Source of the DNA: an uncultured Prevotellaceae bacterium
GTDB taxonomy: Bacteria; Bacteroidota; Bacteroidia; Bacteroidales; Bacteroidaceae
NCBI GenBank assembly: GCA_902774925.1
Contig: CACYKE010000021.1
Location: 1 to 64,000 of the forward strand
Length of the DNA stretch: 64,000 nt
Reading direction: 5' to 3'
Part shown: positions 9,989-17,893 of the stretch, in pieces
Layout of the letters: each line of letters opens with the position of its first letter
Numbering within the stretch: position 1 is the first letter of the stretch
Made by a program: the position numbers and the translations under genes
The notes under the pieces: generated by a model
What the model was told of the DNA's origin: nothing
Databases searched by the model: none
What the model saw: only the letters and a program-made list of their open reading frames with translations

Positions 9989-10861
9989 TTACTGCTTCTT
10001 CCCGCGCATCTTGGCAAACGAGGAGTTGGGATGTGTCTTGACATACTCCTCCATCGAAATGCTGTTCTTGCGCGCCTCTTCCATCTCAGCCTCGCGCTTC
10101 GCATCCGCCGCTGCACGCTCCGCCGCAATAGCCTTTTGCTCGGCAGAGTTCTCGGCAGGCGACCCAGTCGTCTTACCCTTAGTCTTCGCACGCTCCAAGC
10201 GCAGTTTTGCGGCCTCGTTCTCATATTGGTAGCTTCTGTTCTCCCAGTTTTTCAGACGCATGCCCGTGTTCCACGTCTTTTCCAATTCGAAGCGCATCTT
10301 CCTGCCCGACCGGTTCTCCTGCGCCCAGTAGAAGTAGAAGCTGTTAATCATTTCGTGGTCATACTTGTCGCCAAACGACTTGCACTCTTCCATGAAAGCC
10401 TTCTTACGAAATGGCAATGTTTCCTTCAGGCTCTTACGACCGCGTTTCTTCCTTGTCCGGGCGACAGCCTCACCTTCAAAACCAGCTTCAGCATTGCGTC
10501 CTACGATAGATAGATTTTCTGAATCTTTTTCTTTATTTTCTTTTTCTAGTGAAAGGGTACCGGGGGAAGAGAGTCTTTTGCTTTTCCTTGTTTTTCTGCT
10601 CTTTAGAGTGCAGCGCACCCCCAAAAAATTACGCAGTTTCTTCTGCTCCCCAGCGACAACAGCCTGTTCAGCTTCATCCATCTTTGCAAATATGGACGCA
10701 GCCATGTACAGGTGGCGCAACGACTCATATGCGCGCGTTCCCTCATTGTCACCCTTGAAACCACTGATTCGCAGCAGTTCCTCAATATCATTCTCAATCT
10801 GTTTCACGTCAAAGTTTGTGTTCTCGACGTCCTGTTGTTTGTTAGTCTCATTTGAATTCAT
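9989..10861 (-). CDS. Hypothetical protein with a domain seen in Bacteroidota mobile elements
   Basis: 290 residues, hydrophilic, no signal peptide. The segment RKKAFMEECKSFGDKYDHEM followed by INSFYFYWAQENRSGRKMRF and NTGMRLKNWENRS matches a domain I recall from Bacteroidota phage and plasmid replication-region proteins (a DUF; I believe DUF7833). The C-terminal third is rich in Ala, Glu, Lys and Arg and is probably coiled coil. The N-terminus is acidic. The linker between residues 90 and 120 is very basic. The gene stands alone between a terminator and the large secreted protein gene. Function unknown; a DNA-related role is a guess. Confidence 0.7.
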   Translation of the reverse strand: MNSNETNKQQDVENTNFDVKQIENDIEELLRISGFKGDNEGTRAYESLRHLYMAASIFAKMDEAEQAVVAGEQKKLRNFLGVRCTLKSRKTRKSKRLSSPGTLSLEKENKEKDSENLSIVGRNAEAGFEGEAVARTRKKRGRKSLKETLPFRKKAFMEECKSFGDKYDHEMINSFYFYWAQENRSGRKMRFELEKTWNTGMRLKNWENRSYQYENEAAKLRLERAKTKGKTTGSPAENSAEQKAIAAERAAADAKREAEMEEARKNSISMEEYVKTHPNSSFAKMRGKKQ

Positions 10862-10983
10862 AATTAAATTTTACTCGTTATTTTGCCTCTCTTGCACTCC
10901 ACGGTGATATAGAATGGCGTTATTCATCCCGTGGCTCGGAGCCGTGCTCAGTTTTTGACTGCTGACTAACATCTAAAAAGAAT

Positions 10984-11017
10984 GCAGCAGAAACTCCCGA
11001 TTCGAAATTTCTGCTGC
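10984..11017 (-). terminator. Rho-independent terminator after the 464-residue gene
   Basis: Perfect 10-bp stem GCAGCAGAAA / TTTCTGCTGC with a 14-nt loop. On the minus strand it is followed by ATTCTTTTTAG, so it fits termination of the gene ending at 11067. Confidence 0.75.
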
Positions 11018-11066
11018 AAAGATCAAGGTGAAAAAAGTGAAAACCTACGATTTTCAAATATTCTTT

Positions 11067-12461
11067 TTAATTATTTTCTAGTGCTTCTTCTATCTCATTG
11101 AAACACAATTCGTTAAGCATCGTTTCTTTTTTCTTGATATAGTTCGAAAAAGTGTCGTAGGAATTTTTTGCGTACCTATCACCCAAAACTTTCCCCAAAT
11201 CTTCCGACGAATGACTGCCGTAGAATTTGTATTTGCTTTGCAGATGACTCACAATTTTGCATAGACACATCATGTTAAACCCGTTGTTATACTTGCTCGA
11301 ATTGTAGTTCATCAGTAATTCCGAGATGTTTTCGCTCATGATAATATGCTCCCAGATATCCTCGTAGTCATCATAATACTTCTCGGCAGCTAACTCACGC
11401 AGTTTCATGGCAGCTTCAAAAGCATTCAACTTCATCTTTCTACGTCGCTTGTCAGGTCTTTCCGTCTCTCGTACAATAGCATCCTTCTTAGCCAGATAGA
11501 ACAGCAACAGCAGCATTGTGTCGTCGTCGAGCTGTTCGCGCTTCAATGCCTGACCGAAAGCTTCGGGACTCTCGTTCCATCTATTATAAATGTACCCGCG
11601 CATATCCTGCAACCACTCTTCCACCTCCGCAGCGTCTGCTTTCCATTGCTCGTCCAACGAGCCGCCTTTGCGCTCCAGATGTTGTTTGTGGTTTGCCCAA
11701 TATTCATGCCATCCGTCGCTCTCCAACAGTTGATTCTTGGCCTTCTCAAATACGTTTGCCACAGCGGCATCATTTTGCTGAGTCCCATCTATATGTTTAC
11801 ACACCATTTCGGTAAACAGGTGTCGCATCAGCAAAGCTAAAGCCATCTGCGGTCGATTGTCAGCAGCCATTTCAGACACCTTTCTGCCCAGATTGAAAAA
11901 ATTCATGACGTCTGAATCATCCTTGCTGACCTCGTTCGTCTGTTTCATGATGTTACCAATTTTCGTCATTACTTCCATGACGTCCTCTTCAGCTAAATAT
12001 GGCATCACATGCTTCACTAACAACGTGGTCACCTTCCGCTCTAACGTCGAATCCAAATGAGAGTTGCTTGTCTGATGTTCCGTCAACTTTTTCCAGAAGT
12101 CAACAGTCTTCGCTTCTGCACGATGGGCAGAAAGACTCAGCAACCGCGTCAACTCTGCATCCATGCTTTCGTCATTGAGGAATGGTCGCAGGCCGTTGAT
12201 AACAGAAGGCAAAAGAAAAGTCTGCGGATGGCGCAAGAGGTCGTATATACAAGCATATACCCGCTCCATTCTTGCGTACACAGCCATGACCTCCACGCCG
12301 CTGTCATTGTAAATACCATCAGCGCGCTCTTGCGTAATCTGCGCCATACGACTTTGCGCCACCTTCCAGTTGTGCGTCGCCATATCAAGCAGCCGCCTCA
12401 CCTCGTGGTCCGCCGCCAACTCAATGTTTCTCCGTTCTTTATTGTCGTTCATAGTCACCAT
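11067..12461 (-). CDS. Hypothetical protein, unrecognised
   Basis: 464 residues, charged and probably mostly alpha-helical, with no signal peptide or membrane segment. Phrases include LLDMATHNWKVAQSRMAQIT near the start, FYLAKKDAIVRETERPDKRRR near residue 330 and LGKVLGDRYAKNSYDTFSNY near the end. I do not recognise the family. A second Met at residue 4 (12452) is an alternative start. It is transcribed away from the ParDE pair and ends in a clear terminator, so it appears monocistronic. Its position in an accessory block suggests a strain-variable gene. Confidence 0.65.
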   Translation of the reverse strand: MVTMNDNKERRNIELAADHEVRRLLDMATHNWKVAQSRMAQITQERADGIYNDSGVEVMAVYARMERVYACIYDLLRHPQTFLLPSVINGLRPFLNDESMDAELTRLLSLSAHRAEAKTVDFWKKLTEHQTSNSHLDSTLERKVTTLLVKHVMPYLAEEDVMEVMTKIGNIMKQTNEVSKDDSDVMNFFNLGRKVSEMAADNRPQMALALLMRHLFTEMVCKHIDGTQQNDAAVANVFEKAKNQLLESDGWHEYWANHKQHLERKGGSLDEQWKADAAEVEEWLQDMRGYIYNRWNESPEAFGQALKREQLDDDTMLLLLFYLAKKDAIVRETERPDKRRRKMKLNAFEAAMKLRELAAEKYYDDYEDIWEHIIMSENISELLMNYNSSKYNNGFNMMCLCKIVSHLQSKYKFYGSHSSEDLGKVLGDRYAKNSYDTFSNYIKKKETMLNELCFNEIEEALENN

Positions 12462-12534
12462 TTTTCGATTTCAATGCACAAAGGTAACACAATTCAACCG
12501 AAAAACAAAACATTTGAAAAACAATTTGATAAAA

Positions 12535-12566
12535 TTTGGAATTCTCGAATTTAGTTCGTATCTTTG
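12535..12566 (+). promoter_or_regulatory. Promoter of the parDE-type pair
   Basis: TTTG at 12535-12538 and TATCTTTG at 12559-12566 with a 20-nt spacer, a full Bacteroidota promoter. The spacer begins GAATTCTCGAATT, resembling the spacers at 13402, 37150 and 38172 and possibly an operator. The antitoxin ATG is 29 nt downstream. Confidence 0.75.
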
Positions 12567-12594
12567 CAACCAGAAACGTAATAACAAGAGAATT

Positions 12595-12840
12595 ATGAGC
12601 ACTGCAACATTGACAAACCTGTTGAACTATCTCTATGGAACACTCTCGCCCAGCAATATGCGATGGGTAGGAGAGCACCTGATAGAGTATGCCAAGAAAG
12701 AAGAAGATGAGCACTTGCGCCCCTTCACCATGGATGAAATAGACGACATGCTTGACGAGGCAGAAGCCGCTTTTGAGGCTGGAGACTACCTGACCAATGA
12801 AGAAGTGTTTCACCACGAAAAGAGTGCAGTAGCTGTATGA
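12595..12840 (+). CDS. ParD/RelB-like antitoxin
   Basis: 81 residues, acidic. The first half (MSTATLTNLLNYLYGTLSPS ... WVGEHLIEYAK) is helical; the second half contains MDEIDDMLDEAEAAFEAG and YLTNEEVFHHE, the pattern of antitoxin tails that wrap a RelE/ParE toxin. The start was chosen at 12595 because it follows the promoter at proper distance; a longer frame upstream would run through the promoter. The stop overlaps the toxin start by 4 nt (ATGA). It probably neutralises the downstream toxin and represses its own promoter. Exact antitoxin family uncertain. Confidence 0.82.
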   Translation: MSTATLTNLLNYLYGTLSPSNMRWVGEHLIEYAKKEEDEHLRPFTMDEIDDMLDEAEAAFEAGDYLTNEEVFHHEKSAVAV

Positions 12841-13148
12841 AAATACATTGGCACAAACGAGCTTCAGCAGCATTGCATCAAATTGAGGAGTACATCTTGC
12901 GGGATTTTGGAGAACTGGTTCGCCAAGAGTTTATGGATGAAGTGGAAGATGCCGTCCTTGCCTTGGCAAACACGCCCAATATGGGTAAGATTGATCCTCT
13001 TTTTGCACACCGTAAGTTAGAGTACCGCAGCATCATTGTCAGACGTCTCAACAAAGTTGTTTATTACATCAAAGGTGACACTGTCCACATTGCTGCTTTT
13101 TGGGATACTCGCCGTGAACCAAAGAATCAGGCACGGCAGACAAAATAA
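12837..13148 (+). CDS. RelE/ParE-family toxin
   Basis: 103 residues, the usual toxin size. It begins MKIHWHKRASAALHQIEEYI, a ParE-type start, with YRSIIVRRLNKVVYYIKGD and the C-terminal strand VHIAAFWDTRREP that carries the family's conserved Arg residues. ParE members inhibit gyrase and RelE members cleave mRNA; the sequence alone does not decide, but the helix pair and WDTRR-P ending favour ParE. Translationally coupled to the antitoxin. A 22-bp repeat array starts 15 bp after its stop. Confidence 0.88.
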   Translation: MKIHWHKRASAALHQIEEYILRDFGELVRQEFMDEVEDAVLALANTPNMGKIDPLFAHRKLEYRSIIVRRLNKVVYYIKGDTVHIAAFWDTRREPKNQARQTK

Positions 13149-13163
13149 ATCACCACCTTCCCT

Positions 13164-13273
13164 GCTCTCCGCCGCTCTGTTCCCTGCTGTCCGCCGTCAA
13201 CTGCCGGGCAGACCGCCGAACACTTACCGGCAGACCGCCGAACACTTACCGGCAGACCGACAGGCCGATACTA
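13164..13273. repeat. 22-bp phased repeat array (core GACCGCCG)
   Basis: Five consecutive units of exactly 22 bp start at 13164, 13186, 13208, 13230 and 13252. The units at 13208 and 13230 are identical; the others share GC..(A/T)CCG(C/A)C. It fills the gap after the parE gene. No CRISPR-like spacer exists because units abut. Confidence 0.85.
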
Positions 13274-13280
13274 TTCATCA

Positions 13281-13344
13281 ATACTCCAAGACTATCCGCC
13301 ATTAGTCCAAAAGTATTTTGTAATACTCCGAAAGTATTGAAAAA
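13281..13344. repeat. ATACTCC-type repeat block with hairpin units
   Basis: Three units begin at 13281, 13301 and 13323 (pitch 20 and 22 bp) with cores ATACTCC, ATTAGTCC and ATACTCC. The last, AATACTCCGAAAGTATT, is an imperfect inverted repeat. The same core recurs in the array at 33945. Confidence 0.65.
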
Positions 13345-13401
13345 CACCCTTGCTGCATTTCATAAAAACTCGCCATTAATTTTTAGATTTTCCGAAAAAT
13401 A

Positions 13402-13433
13402 TTTGGAAATTCCGAAAATTAGTGCTATATTTG
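13402..13433 (+). promoter_or_regulatory. Promoter of the broken HigA-like gene
   Basis: TTTG at 13402 and TATATTTG ending at 13433, with a 20-nt spacer starting GAAATTCCGAAAATT. Direct copies of TTCCGAAAA at about 13390 and 13411 may be an operator. It is similar to the other toxin-antitoxin promoters in this window. Confidence 0.65.
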
Positions 13434-13458
13434 TACCCAAAAAGAACTATAAATAGAT

Positions 13459-13722
13459 ATGGCACAGATTAAAAGCGAAGCTGCCTATAGAGCAGCGATG
13501 AAAAGAATTGATGAACTGCTTAAAGTGGTTAACGACTCTACTCCAGCTGACGACCCAAGCTATCTGGAGTTGGATATGATTTCTGATATGGTAGCAGAAT
13601 ATGAGAATACTTTAAAAATCGGCTTTCTTCTCCCATTCATCGCTACTGATTCCGCTGACGGAATACTTCGTTTGTTGCGCCATTCCTGGCATCACCACAG
13701 CCATCATTGCTGCTATCAATAA
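13459..13722 (+). pseudogene. Truncated HigA-like antitoxin
   Basis: The first about 50 residues, MAQIKSEAAYRAAMKRIDEL to MISDMVAEYE, match the N-terminal region of HigA-type antitoxins, which normally continue into a helix-turn-helix domain. Here the frame leaves that family near base 13615 and reads into the antisense of a thioredoxin-gene fragment, ending RHSWHHHSHHCCYQ. No HTH domain and no HigB partner remain. The promoter is intact, so a short product may still be made. Most likely a deletion or recombination scar. Confidence 0.75.
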
Positions 13723-13734
13723 AATTTTCTTCAT
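13612..13734 (-). pseudogene. 5' fragment of a TlpA/DUF4369-type thioredoxin gene
   Basis: On the minus strand this reads MKKILLIAAMMAVVMPGMAQ followed by QTKYSVSGISSD, nearly identical to the start of the intact gene at 17894 (signal peptide and first domain residues). About 15 bp of upstream sequence is also shared. After about 100 bp the frame shifts and it stops at 13612, where it abuts the HigA-like fragment. A non-functional partial copy of the downstream gene or of a lost paralog. Confidence 0.8.
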
Positions 13735-13768
13735 AATCATATTCTATTAGTGCGCAAAGGTGCGAAAA

Positions 13769-13802
13769 AAAACGAGCCCACCAAACGATGAGCCCGATTT
13801 TT
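13769..13802 (-). terminator. Terminator after the zinc-ribbon gene
   Basis: On the minus strand a G-U-tolerant stem with loop GTTT and right arm GGTGGGCTCG is followed by eight T. It lies 19 bp after the stop at 13821. A near copy of loop and right arm is the terminator at 52903. Confidence 0.75.
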
Positions 13803-13820
13803 GTAGTGTCATTGCTTGGA

Positions 13821-14174
13821 TTACATATCTCCACTAAAGCGAATCTTACTAAAAGTAAGAATTGCTACCACTAGAATACATGCCACAACGAATGGCAGAC
13901 TATAAATCAGGGAATCGACAAAGGACATCTTGTAGACATACAAGAACAAATTCATTGGCACGTATATGCTCAGGAACCCCGCAAATACACAATACTTGAA
14001 AGGTATCGGCTCTTTGGCCAACTTGACGCTTCTGTTGCAATGGTTGCAAACGGTTGTATAGTCGGTGCCTCGGTAAATGTATTTAAGACATCTCTTTAAA
14101 GAAATAATCTCGTGACAATATGGGCATTCTCTGACCTTTGGTCTGAGTGTGGCGTTGCAATCTCTGACTTTCAT
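13821..14174 (-). CDS. Zinc-ribbon membrane protein (CxxC_20_CxxC type)
   Basis: 117 residues. Two cysteine pairs, CPYC at 17-20 and CNHC at 43-46, lie about 20 residues apart as in the TIGR04104-type family. Two hydrophobic stretches follow, about 60-80 and 88-110, so the ribbon probably faces the cytoplasm with the C-terminal part in the membrane. It is the last gene before a terminator. The upstream neighbour on the same strand is the YozG-like regulator. Biological role not known. Confidence 0.75.
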   Translation of the reverse strand: MKVRDCNATLRPKVRECPYCHEIISLKRCLKYIYRGTDYTTVCNHCNRSVKLAKEPIPFKYCVFAGFLSIYVPMNLFLYVYKMSFVDSLIYSLPFVVACILVVAILTFSKIRFSGDM

Positions 14175-14189
14175 AATTACTTATTTTGT

Positions 14190-14399
14190 TTATTCGTCTC
14201 TGTATTCTAGGATATCGCCGGGTTGGCAACCTAATTCGCGGCAGATGGCTTCAAGGGTTGTGAAGCGCACAGCCTTGGCTTTACCCGTCTTTAGGATAGA
14301 GAGGTTGGCGAGGGTCAGCCCTACGCGATCTGCCAGTTCGCTCAGCGACATTTTGCGCTTAGCCATCTCAACATCGAGATTTACTATTATCTTTCCCAT
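14190..14399 (-). CDS. YozG-like Cro/C1-type helix-turn-helix regulator
   Basis: 69 residues comprising little but one HTH: MAKRKMSLSELADRVGLTLA then SILKTGKAKAVRFTTLEAIC, ending with CQPGDILEY. This is the compact XRE form often encoded next to DUF2975 membrane proteins, as here. It probably controls its own operon. It lies 6 nt after the DUF2975 gene at 14406. Confidence 0.9.
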   Translation of the reverse strand: MGKIIVNLDVEMAKRKMSLSELADRVGLTLANLSILKTGKAKAVRFTTLEAICRELGCQPGDILEYRDE

Positions 14400-14405
14400 A
14401 GGCCA

Positions 14406-14897
14406 TTAAATTGTTAATTCTTGTTCTTCTTGCATCTGGATGCCTTTGTTAATCATCCAACCAGCAGTTTGCAAGGCCATTGAAGCTAAAAACGAGAGCA
14501 ATATTAGCAGCACAACCCAAAGGCCATCATTGCTATAACGGCTAAAGATGGACACGGACAGAATAGAGATGACACTAAGGATATTGGAGAGGCGAATGAA
14601 CATTCGCGCATTACGTTTGGTAAACACTTGTCGTCGGGCAATACTTCTGTTGATTTGGATATAGACATAGGCAAATACAACAATATATGCACTTACAAAG
14701 GCACATGCCAAGATGTCTATGCGATTGAACTCCACTTGAAAGCCCTTGTGCCATGCATATATCCCAATAAAGATTATTGCTGAGACTATGATTTGGAAGA
14801 CTATCCACGATGCACAACTATAGCTGTCAGGGGCGTCTAAGCCCACATAGTCTATCTCCCACCACTTCTTAAGCCAACACTTCAGTTTCTTTTTCAT
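14406..14897 (-). CDS. DUF2975 family membrane protein
   Basis: 163 residues with about four membrane segments (roughly 30-50, 65-85, 105-125, 130-150). The C-terminal ending MQEEQELTI is the DUF2975 signature just after the last helix, and is shared with the next two copies upstream. It has a basic, Trp-rich N-terminus (KKKLKCWLKKWWEIDYV). Likely a partner of the HTH regulator. Molecular function unknown. Confidence 0.82.
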   Translation of the reverse strand: MKKKLKCWLKKWWEIDYVGLDAPDSYSCASWIVFQIIVSAIIFIGIYAWHKGFQVEFNRIDILACAFVSAYIVVFAYVYIQINRSIARRQVFTKRNARMFIRLSNILSVISILSVSIFSRYSNDGLWVVLLILLSFLASMALQTAGWMINKGIQMQEEQELTI

Positions 14898-14934
14898 AGT
14901 TCTTCTTTTTTTATACTATTTTCCCATACTGCAC

Positions 14935-15108
14935 TTATATCGTTAATTCCTGCTCTTCCTTCAGTTTCAAGCCAATGGCGAATGCCTCGGCTACAATCAG
15001 GTTAAACACACTGAAAATCATCAAACCGATGGTTTCGTCGAATGCCACGGCAAAATTCTCACCTTCCCACAAAGTAGAACAAAGAACGAACACTGTGCAA
15101 TATTTAAT
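14935..15108 (-). pseudogene. C-terminal remnant of a further DUF2975 gene
   Basis: Between the two intact copies the minus strand has an open frame with no usable start that reads WEGENFAVAFDETIGLMIFS, then VFNLIVAEAFAIGLKLKEEQ and ELTI before TAA at 14935. This is the last membrane helix and signature tail of a DUF2975 protein. The 5' part is missing, and the frame begins inside the end of the gene at 15111. It is probably the product of deletion in a tandem family. Confidence 0.75.
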
Positions 15109-15110
15109 GT

Positions 15111-15596
15111 TTATACGGTGAGTTCCTGTTCTTCTTTCAGCTTCATGGTGTCCTTGATGAACTTGGGCACGAGGAAGAAGACGATGGCAATCCAGTAGAT
15201 GGCTCCTGAGAAGACTGTCCTAGCCAGTGAGGGAAGTTTGTCCATGTATTCGCTTTCAACATGATGGTAAACATAGTTGAAGAGAAGCCCCGCTATGAAG
15301 AATTTTACGATTACCGACACGCCCAACGCATAAAACAGCCAGATGCTCCACTTGGAATACTGCTTATTGATATAAGTAAGATAATACATAGTGAAGAAGA
15401 TAGCCATGAAATAGCAGACGCAGATGTTCTCGAACAGATAGCAGAGACTTTGGCAATAGTCGTAGCCTGTCGTGGCGGCGTGCATGTCCTGAATGTTGCC
15501 ATAGATGACAACCGCCATTACAATGGTTACAACCACGAGGACAACCGTGGTGATCGGATTCTTTACCGCATTGCGAAACAAATTAATTGTACCCAT
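15111..15596 (-). CDS. DUF2975 family membrane protein
   Basis: 161 residues with four hydrophobic segments and the ending MKLKEEQELTV, the DUF2975 tail. It begins MGTINLFRNAVKNPITTVVL. First gene of the cluster running to the zinc-ribbon gene; a TACTTTTG box at 15661-15668 on the minus strand may be its promoter. The role is probably as a membrane partner of the YozG-like regulator, by analogy with the common gene pair. Confidence 0.82.
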   Translation of the reverse strand: MGTINLFRNAVKNPITTVVLVVVTIVMAVVIYGNIQDMHAATTGYDYCQSLCYLFENICVCYFMAIFFTMYYLTYINKQYSKWSIWLFYALGVSVIVKFFIAGLLFNYVYHHVESEYMDKLPSLARTVFSGAIYWIAIVFFLVPKFIKDTMKLKEEQELTV

Positions 15597-15919
15597 AATT
15601 TTATTGTTTTAATGATGTTATTTATTGATTTCGCTTATATGTTTATCGAATTTCGATATGCAAAAGTAGGAACTATTTTTCGTTCCACCAAACAAATTCG
15701 ATAAAACTTTATCGTTTTTCAATAAATTTAACGTTTGTGCAAAGTTTCCTAGATAGCAAAGGGTTTGGAAAGTTTTTGTTGTAAATGAAGCATAATTGAG
15801 AAATAATGTGTAATTTTCACCTTTGGTGAAGATAGGCTGCACCTCAGAAAAACTCAAATAAATTTGGTTTTTCGTTCGGTTTGCACTATCTTTGTAGGCG
15901 AAATAAGCAACAATACATT
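15597..15919. other. AT-rich divergent intergenic region
   Basis: Non-coding. It holds the minus-strand TACTTTTG box (15661-15668) for the DUF2975 operon and the plus-strand promoter at 15863-15894. An open frame on the minus strand (79 codons) has no protein-like features. Confidence 0.6.
15863..15894 (+). promoter_or_regulatory. Promoter of the flavin oxidoreductase gene
   Basis: TTTG at 15863 and TATCTTTG at 15887-15894, spacer 20 nt. It is part of an extended element (AAAAACTCAAATAAATTTGG, then TTTTTCGTTCGG and TTTGCACTATCTTTG) that recurs almost unchanged before the minus-strand gene at 59166. Confidence 0.75.
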
Positions 15920-17869
15920 ATGAACAATAACAAATACCCGCATTTGACGAGCCCGATTCAGTTGGGCAAGGTGACATTCCGTAACCGAATTTTCTCTGCA
16001 CCAATGGGTGCGACAGACATTACCGCTGACTGCTGTCCGGGACCCCGCACGCAAGGGTTCTATGAACTTCGCGCCAAAGGCGGTGCTGCTGCCGTTACCG
16101 TCAGCGAACTCGTAGTTCATCCTGAAACCGACGGTAGCCACATGCTGCATCTCGACCTAGAGACGGTAGGTTGCCTGGCTGCCCACACCTTCGTGGCCGA
16201 TGCCATTCGTCGACATGGGGCTGTACCAAGCATCGAACTGTCGCACTCGGGCCAGTATGCAGGCACGTATATGTCCGACAAGAACAAGAAGGCGAGTCTG
16301 AACCAATGGGGTCCCAGCGACGGCACTCGTCCTGACGGCCGTCCTGTGAAGGCACTCTCGAAGGAACAGATTGCCGATATCGTGAAGACATATGGCGAGA
16401 AGGCTGCGCTCTGTAAGCGTGCGGGCTATGAGATGATTATGGTGCATGCGGGTCATGGCTGGCTTTTGCACCAGTTTCTGTCGCCCTATCTGAACCATCG
16501 TACCGACGAGTACGGAGGTTCGCTGGAGAACCGCATCCGCATTGTTCGTGAGGTGCTTGCCTCCGTACGTAATGCCGTAGGACCTGGTTTCCCTGTGGAA
16601 GTGCGCCTTAGCGGTAGCGAACTGTTTGACGGCGGTTATGGCATCGAGGACGGTATCAAGATTGCACAGGCTGTCGAAGAGTATGTCGATTTGATTCATG
16701 TCTCAGCAGGTTCCTATCAGTTCGGTTTCTTCAACACCACGCCTCCGATGTTCGATGAGCACGGTGTGAACGTATGGCTGGCTGCTGAGATTAAGAAGCA
16801 CGTCAACAAACCTGTGGCCACGATTGGTGCGTTGAGCGATCCTGAACAGATGGAGCGTATCATCGCCGAGGGAAAGGCCGACGTAGTGTATATGGCCCGT
16901 CAGTTGCTGGCCGATCCGTTCCATCCGCAGAAGGTGATGGCCGGAAAGGAAGACCGCATCGTGAAGTGTCTGCGTTGTTACACCTGTATGGCGGAGCGCC
17001 CTGTCACCTTCACCCGCCGTTGTGCCGTCAATCCGTTGATTGGTCGTGAGATAGAGGGCATGGAGGTGCTGCCTGCCCGTCAGAGCAAGAAGGTGATGGT
17101 GGTGGGTGCTGGTGTTGCCGGACTCAAGGCTGCCATTACGGCTGCCCAGCGTGGTCACAAGGTGATTCTCTGCGAGAAAGCGGACAAGGTGGGTGGTATC
17201 CTGAAATCGGAACAGGCGCTGCCGTTCAAGTATGAGATGTATGAGCTGGGGGTTGTCCTTGAGCGTCAGGCCAAGGACGAGGGCGTGGAGATTCGTCTGA
17301 ACACCACCGTTACGCCTGAATATGTGGAAAAGGAGGGCGTCGATGCGCTCATCCTCGCTGTGGGTTCTACGCCGCTCGTTCCACCCATCCCTGGCATCGA
17401 TGGAGAGAACGTCATCGTCGTCAACGACTATTATCTGAATAAGGATAAGGTGGCCGATAGCGTCGTCGTGCTGGGCGGTGGTCTTGCCGGTTGCGAGTGT
17501 GCCATCCATCTGGGTATGGAAGGCAAGAAGGTGGAACTGGTTGAGATGCGCGACACGCTGGCTGCCGACTGCAACATCCGCCAGCGTCCCATCCTGATGC
17601 GTAAGGTGGCTGAGTTCTCAACGGCCCATACGGAATATACGGGTCAGAAGATTACGGCTGATGGTGTCGTCTGTAAGGATAAGGACGGCAACGAGGTGCT
17701 CGTTCCTGGCAAGACGGTCATCTGCGCCCTTGGCCAGCGTGCCAACCGTGCCGACGTGGATGCCCTCCGCGGATGTGCCCCGTTCGTTCGTGAGGTAGGC
17801 GACTGCGTCCGTCCTGCCAATATCACCAAGGCCATCTACGAGGCCTATCACGCAGCTTTGGATATTTAA
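15920..17869 (+). CDS. NADH:flavin oxidoreductase, dienoyl-CoA reductase/BaiCD-like
   Basis: 649 residues, two-part enzyme. Residues 1-350 form an old-yellow-enzyme TIM barrel (LTSPIQLGKVTFRNRIFSAP, HAGHGWLLHQFLSPYLNHR). Then comes a cysteine cluster CLRCYTC ... RRC for a 4Fe-4S centre, and an FAD/NAD(P) domain with VVGAGVAGLKAA and VVLGGGLAGCECA. This is the layout of 2,4-dienoyl-CoA reductase and bile-acid BaiCD/BaiH enzymes; the substrate cannot be read from sequence. The ATG at 15920 was chosen because a longer frame would start inside the promoter. It is followed after 24 bp by the TlpA-like gene. Confidence 0.88.
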   Translation: MNNNKYPHLTSPIQLGKVTFRNRIFSAPMGATDITADCCPGPRTQGFYELRAKGGAAAVTVSELVVHPETDGSHMLHLDLETVGCLAAHTFVADAIRRHGAVPSIELSHSGQYAGTYMSDKNKKASLNQWGPSDGTRPDGRPVKALSKEQIADIVKTYGEKAALCKRAGYEMIMVHAGHGWLLHQFLSPYLNHRTDEYGGSLENRIRIVREVLASVRNAVGPGFPVEVRLSGSELFDGGYGIEDGIKIAQAVEEYVDLIHVSAGSYQFGFFNTTPPMFDEHGVNVWLAAEIKKHVNKPVATIGALSDPEQMERIIAEGKADVVYMARQLLADPFHPQKVMAGKEDRIVKCLRCYTCMAERPVTFTRRCAVNPLIGREIEGMEVLPARQSKKVMVVGAGVAGLKAAITAAQRGHKVILCEKADKVGGILKSEQALPFKYEMYELGVVLERQAKDEGVEIRLNTTVTPEYVEKEGVDALILAVGSTPLVPPIPGIDGENVIVVNDYYLNKDKVADSVVVLGGGLAGCECAIHLGMEGKKVELVEMRDTLAADCNIRQRPILMRKVAEFSTAHTEYTGQKITADGVVCKDKDGNEVLVPGKTVICALGQRANRADVDALRGCAPFVREVGDCVRPANITKAIYEAYHAALDI

Positions 17870-17893
17870 CAACAACATGAATAGAAACTGATT

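Noticed and set aside
9964..9992. Plus-strand terminator AGAGCGGCCGGCTCT plus T run
   Set aside because: No plus-strand gene precedes it; on the minus strand the T run is missing, so its role after the gene at 9989 is unclear.
15618..15857. 79-codon minus-strand frame in the divergent promoter region
   Set aside because: It crosses both promoters and has no recognisable protein character.
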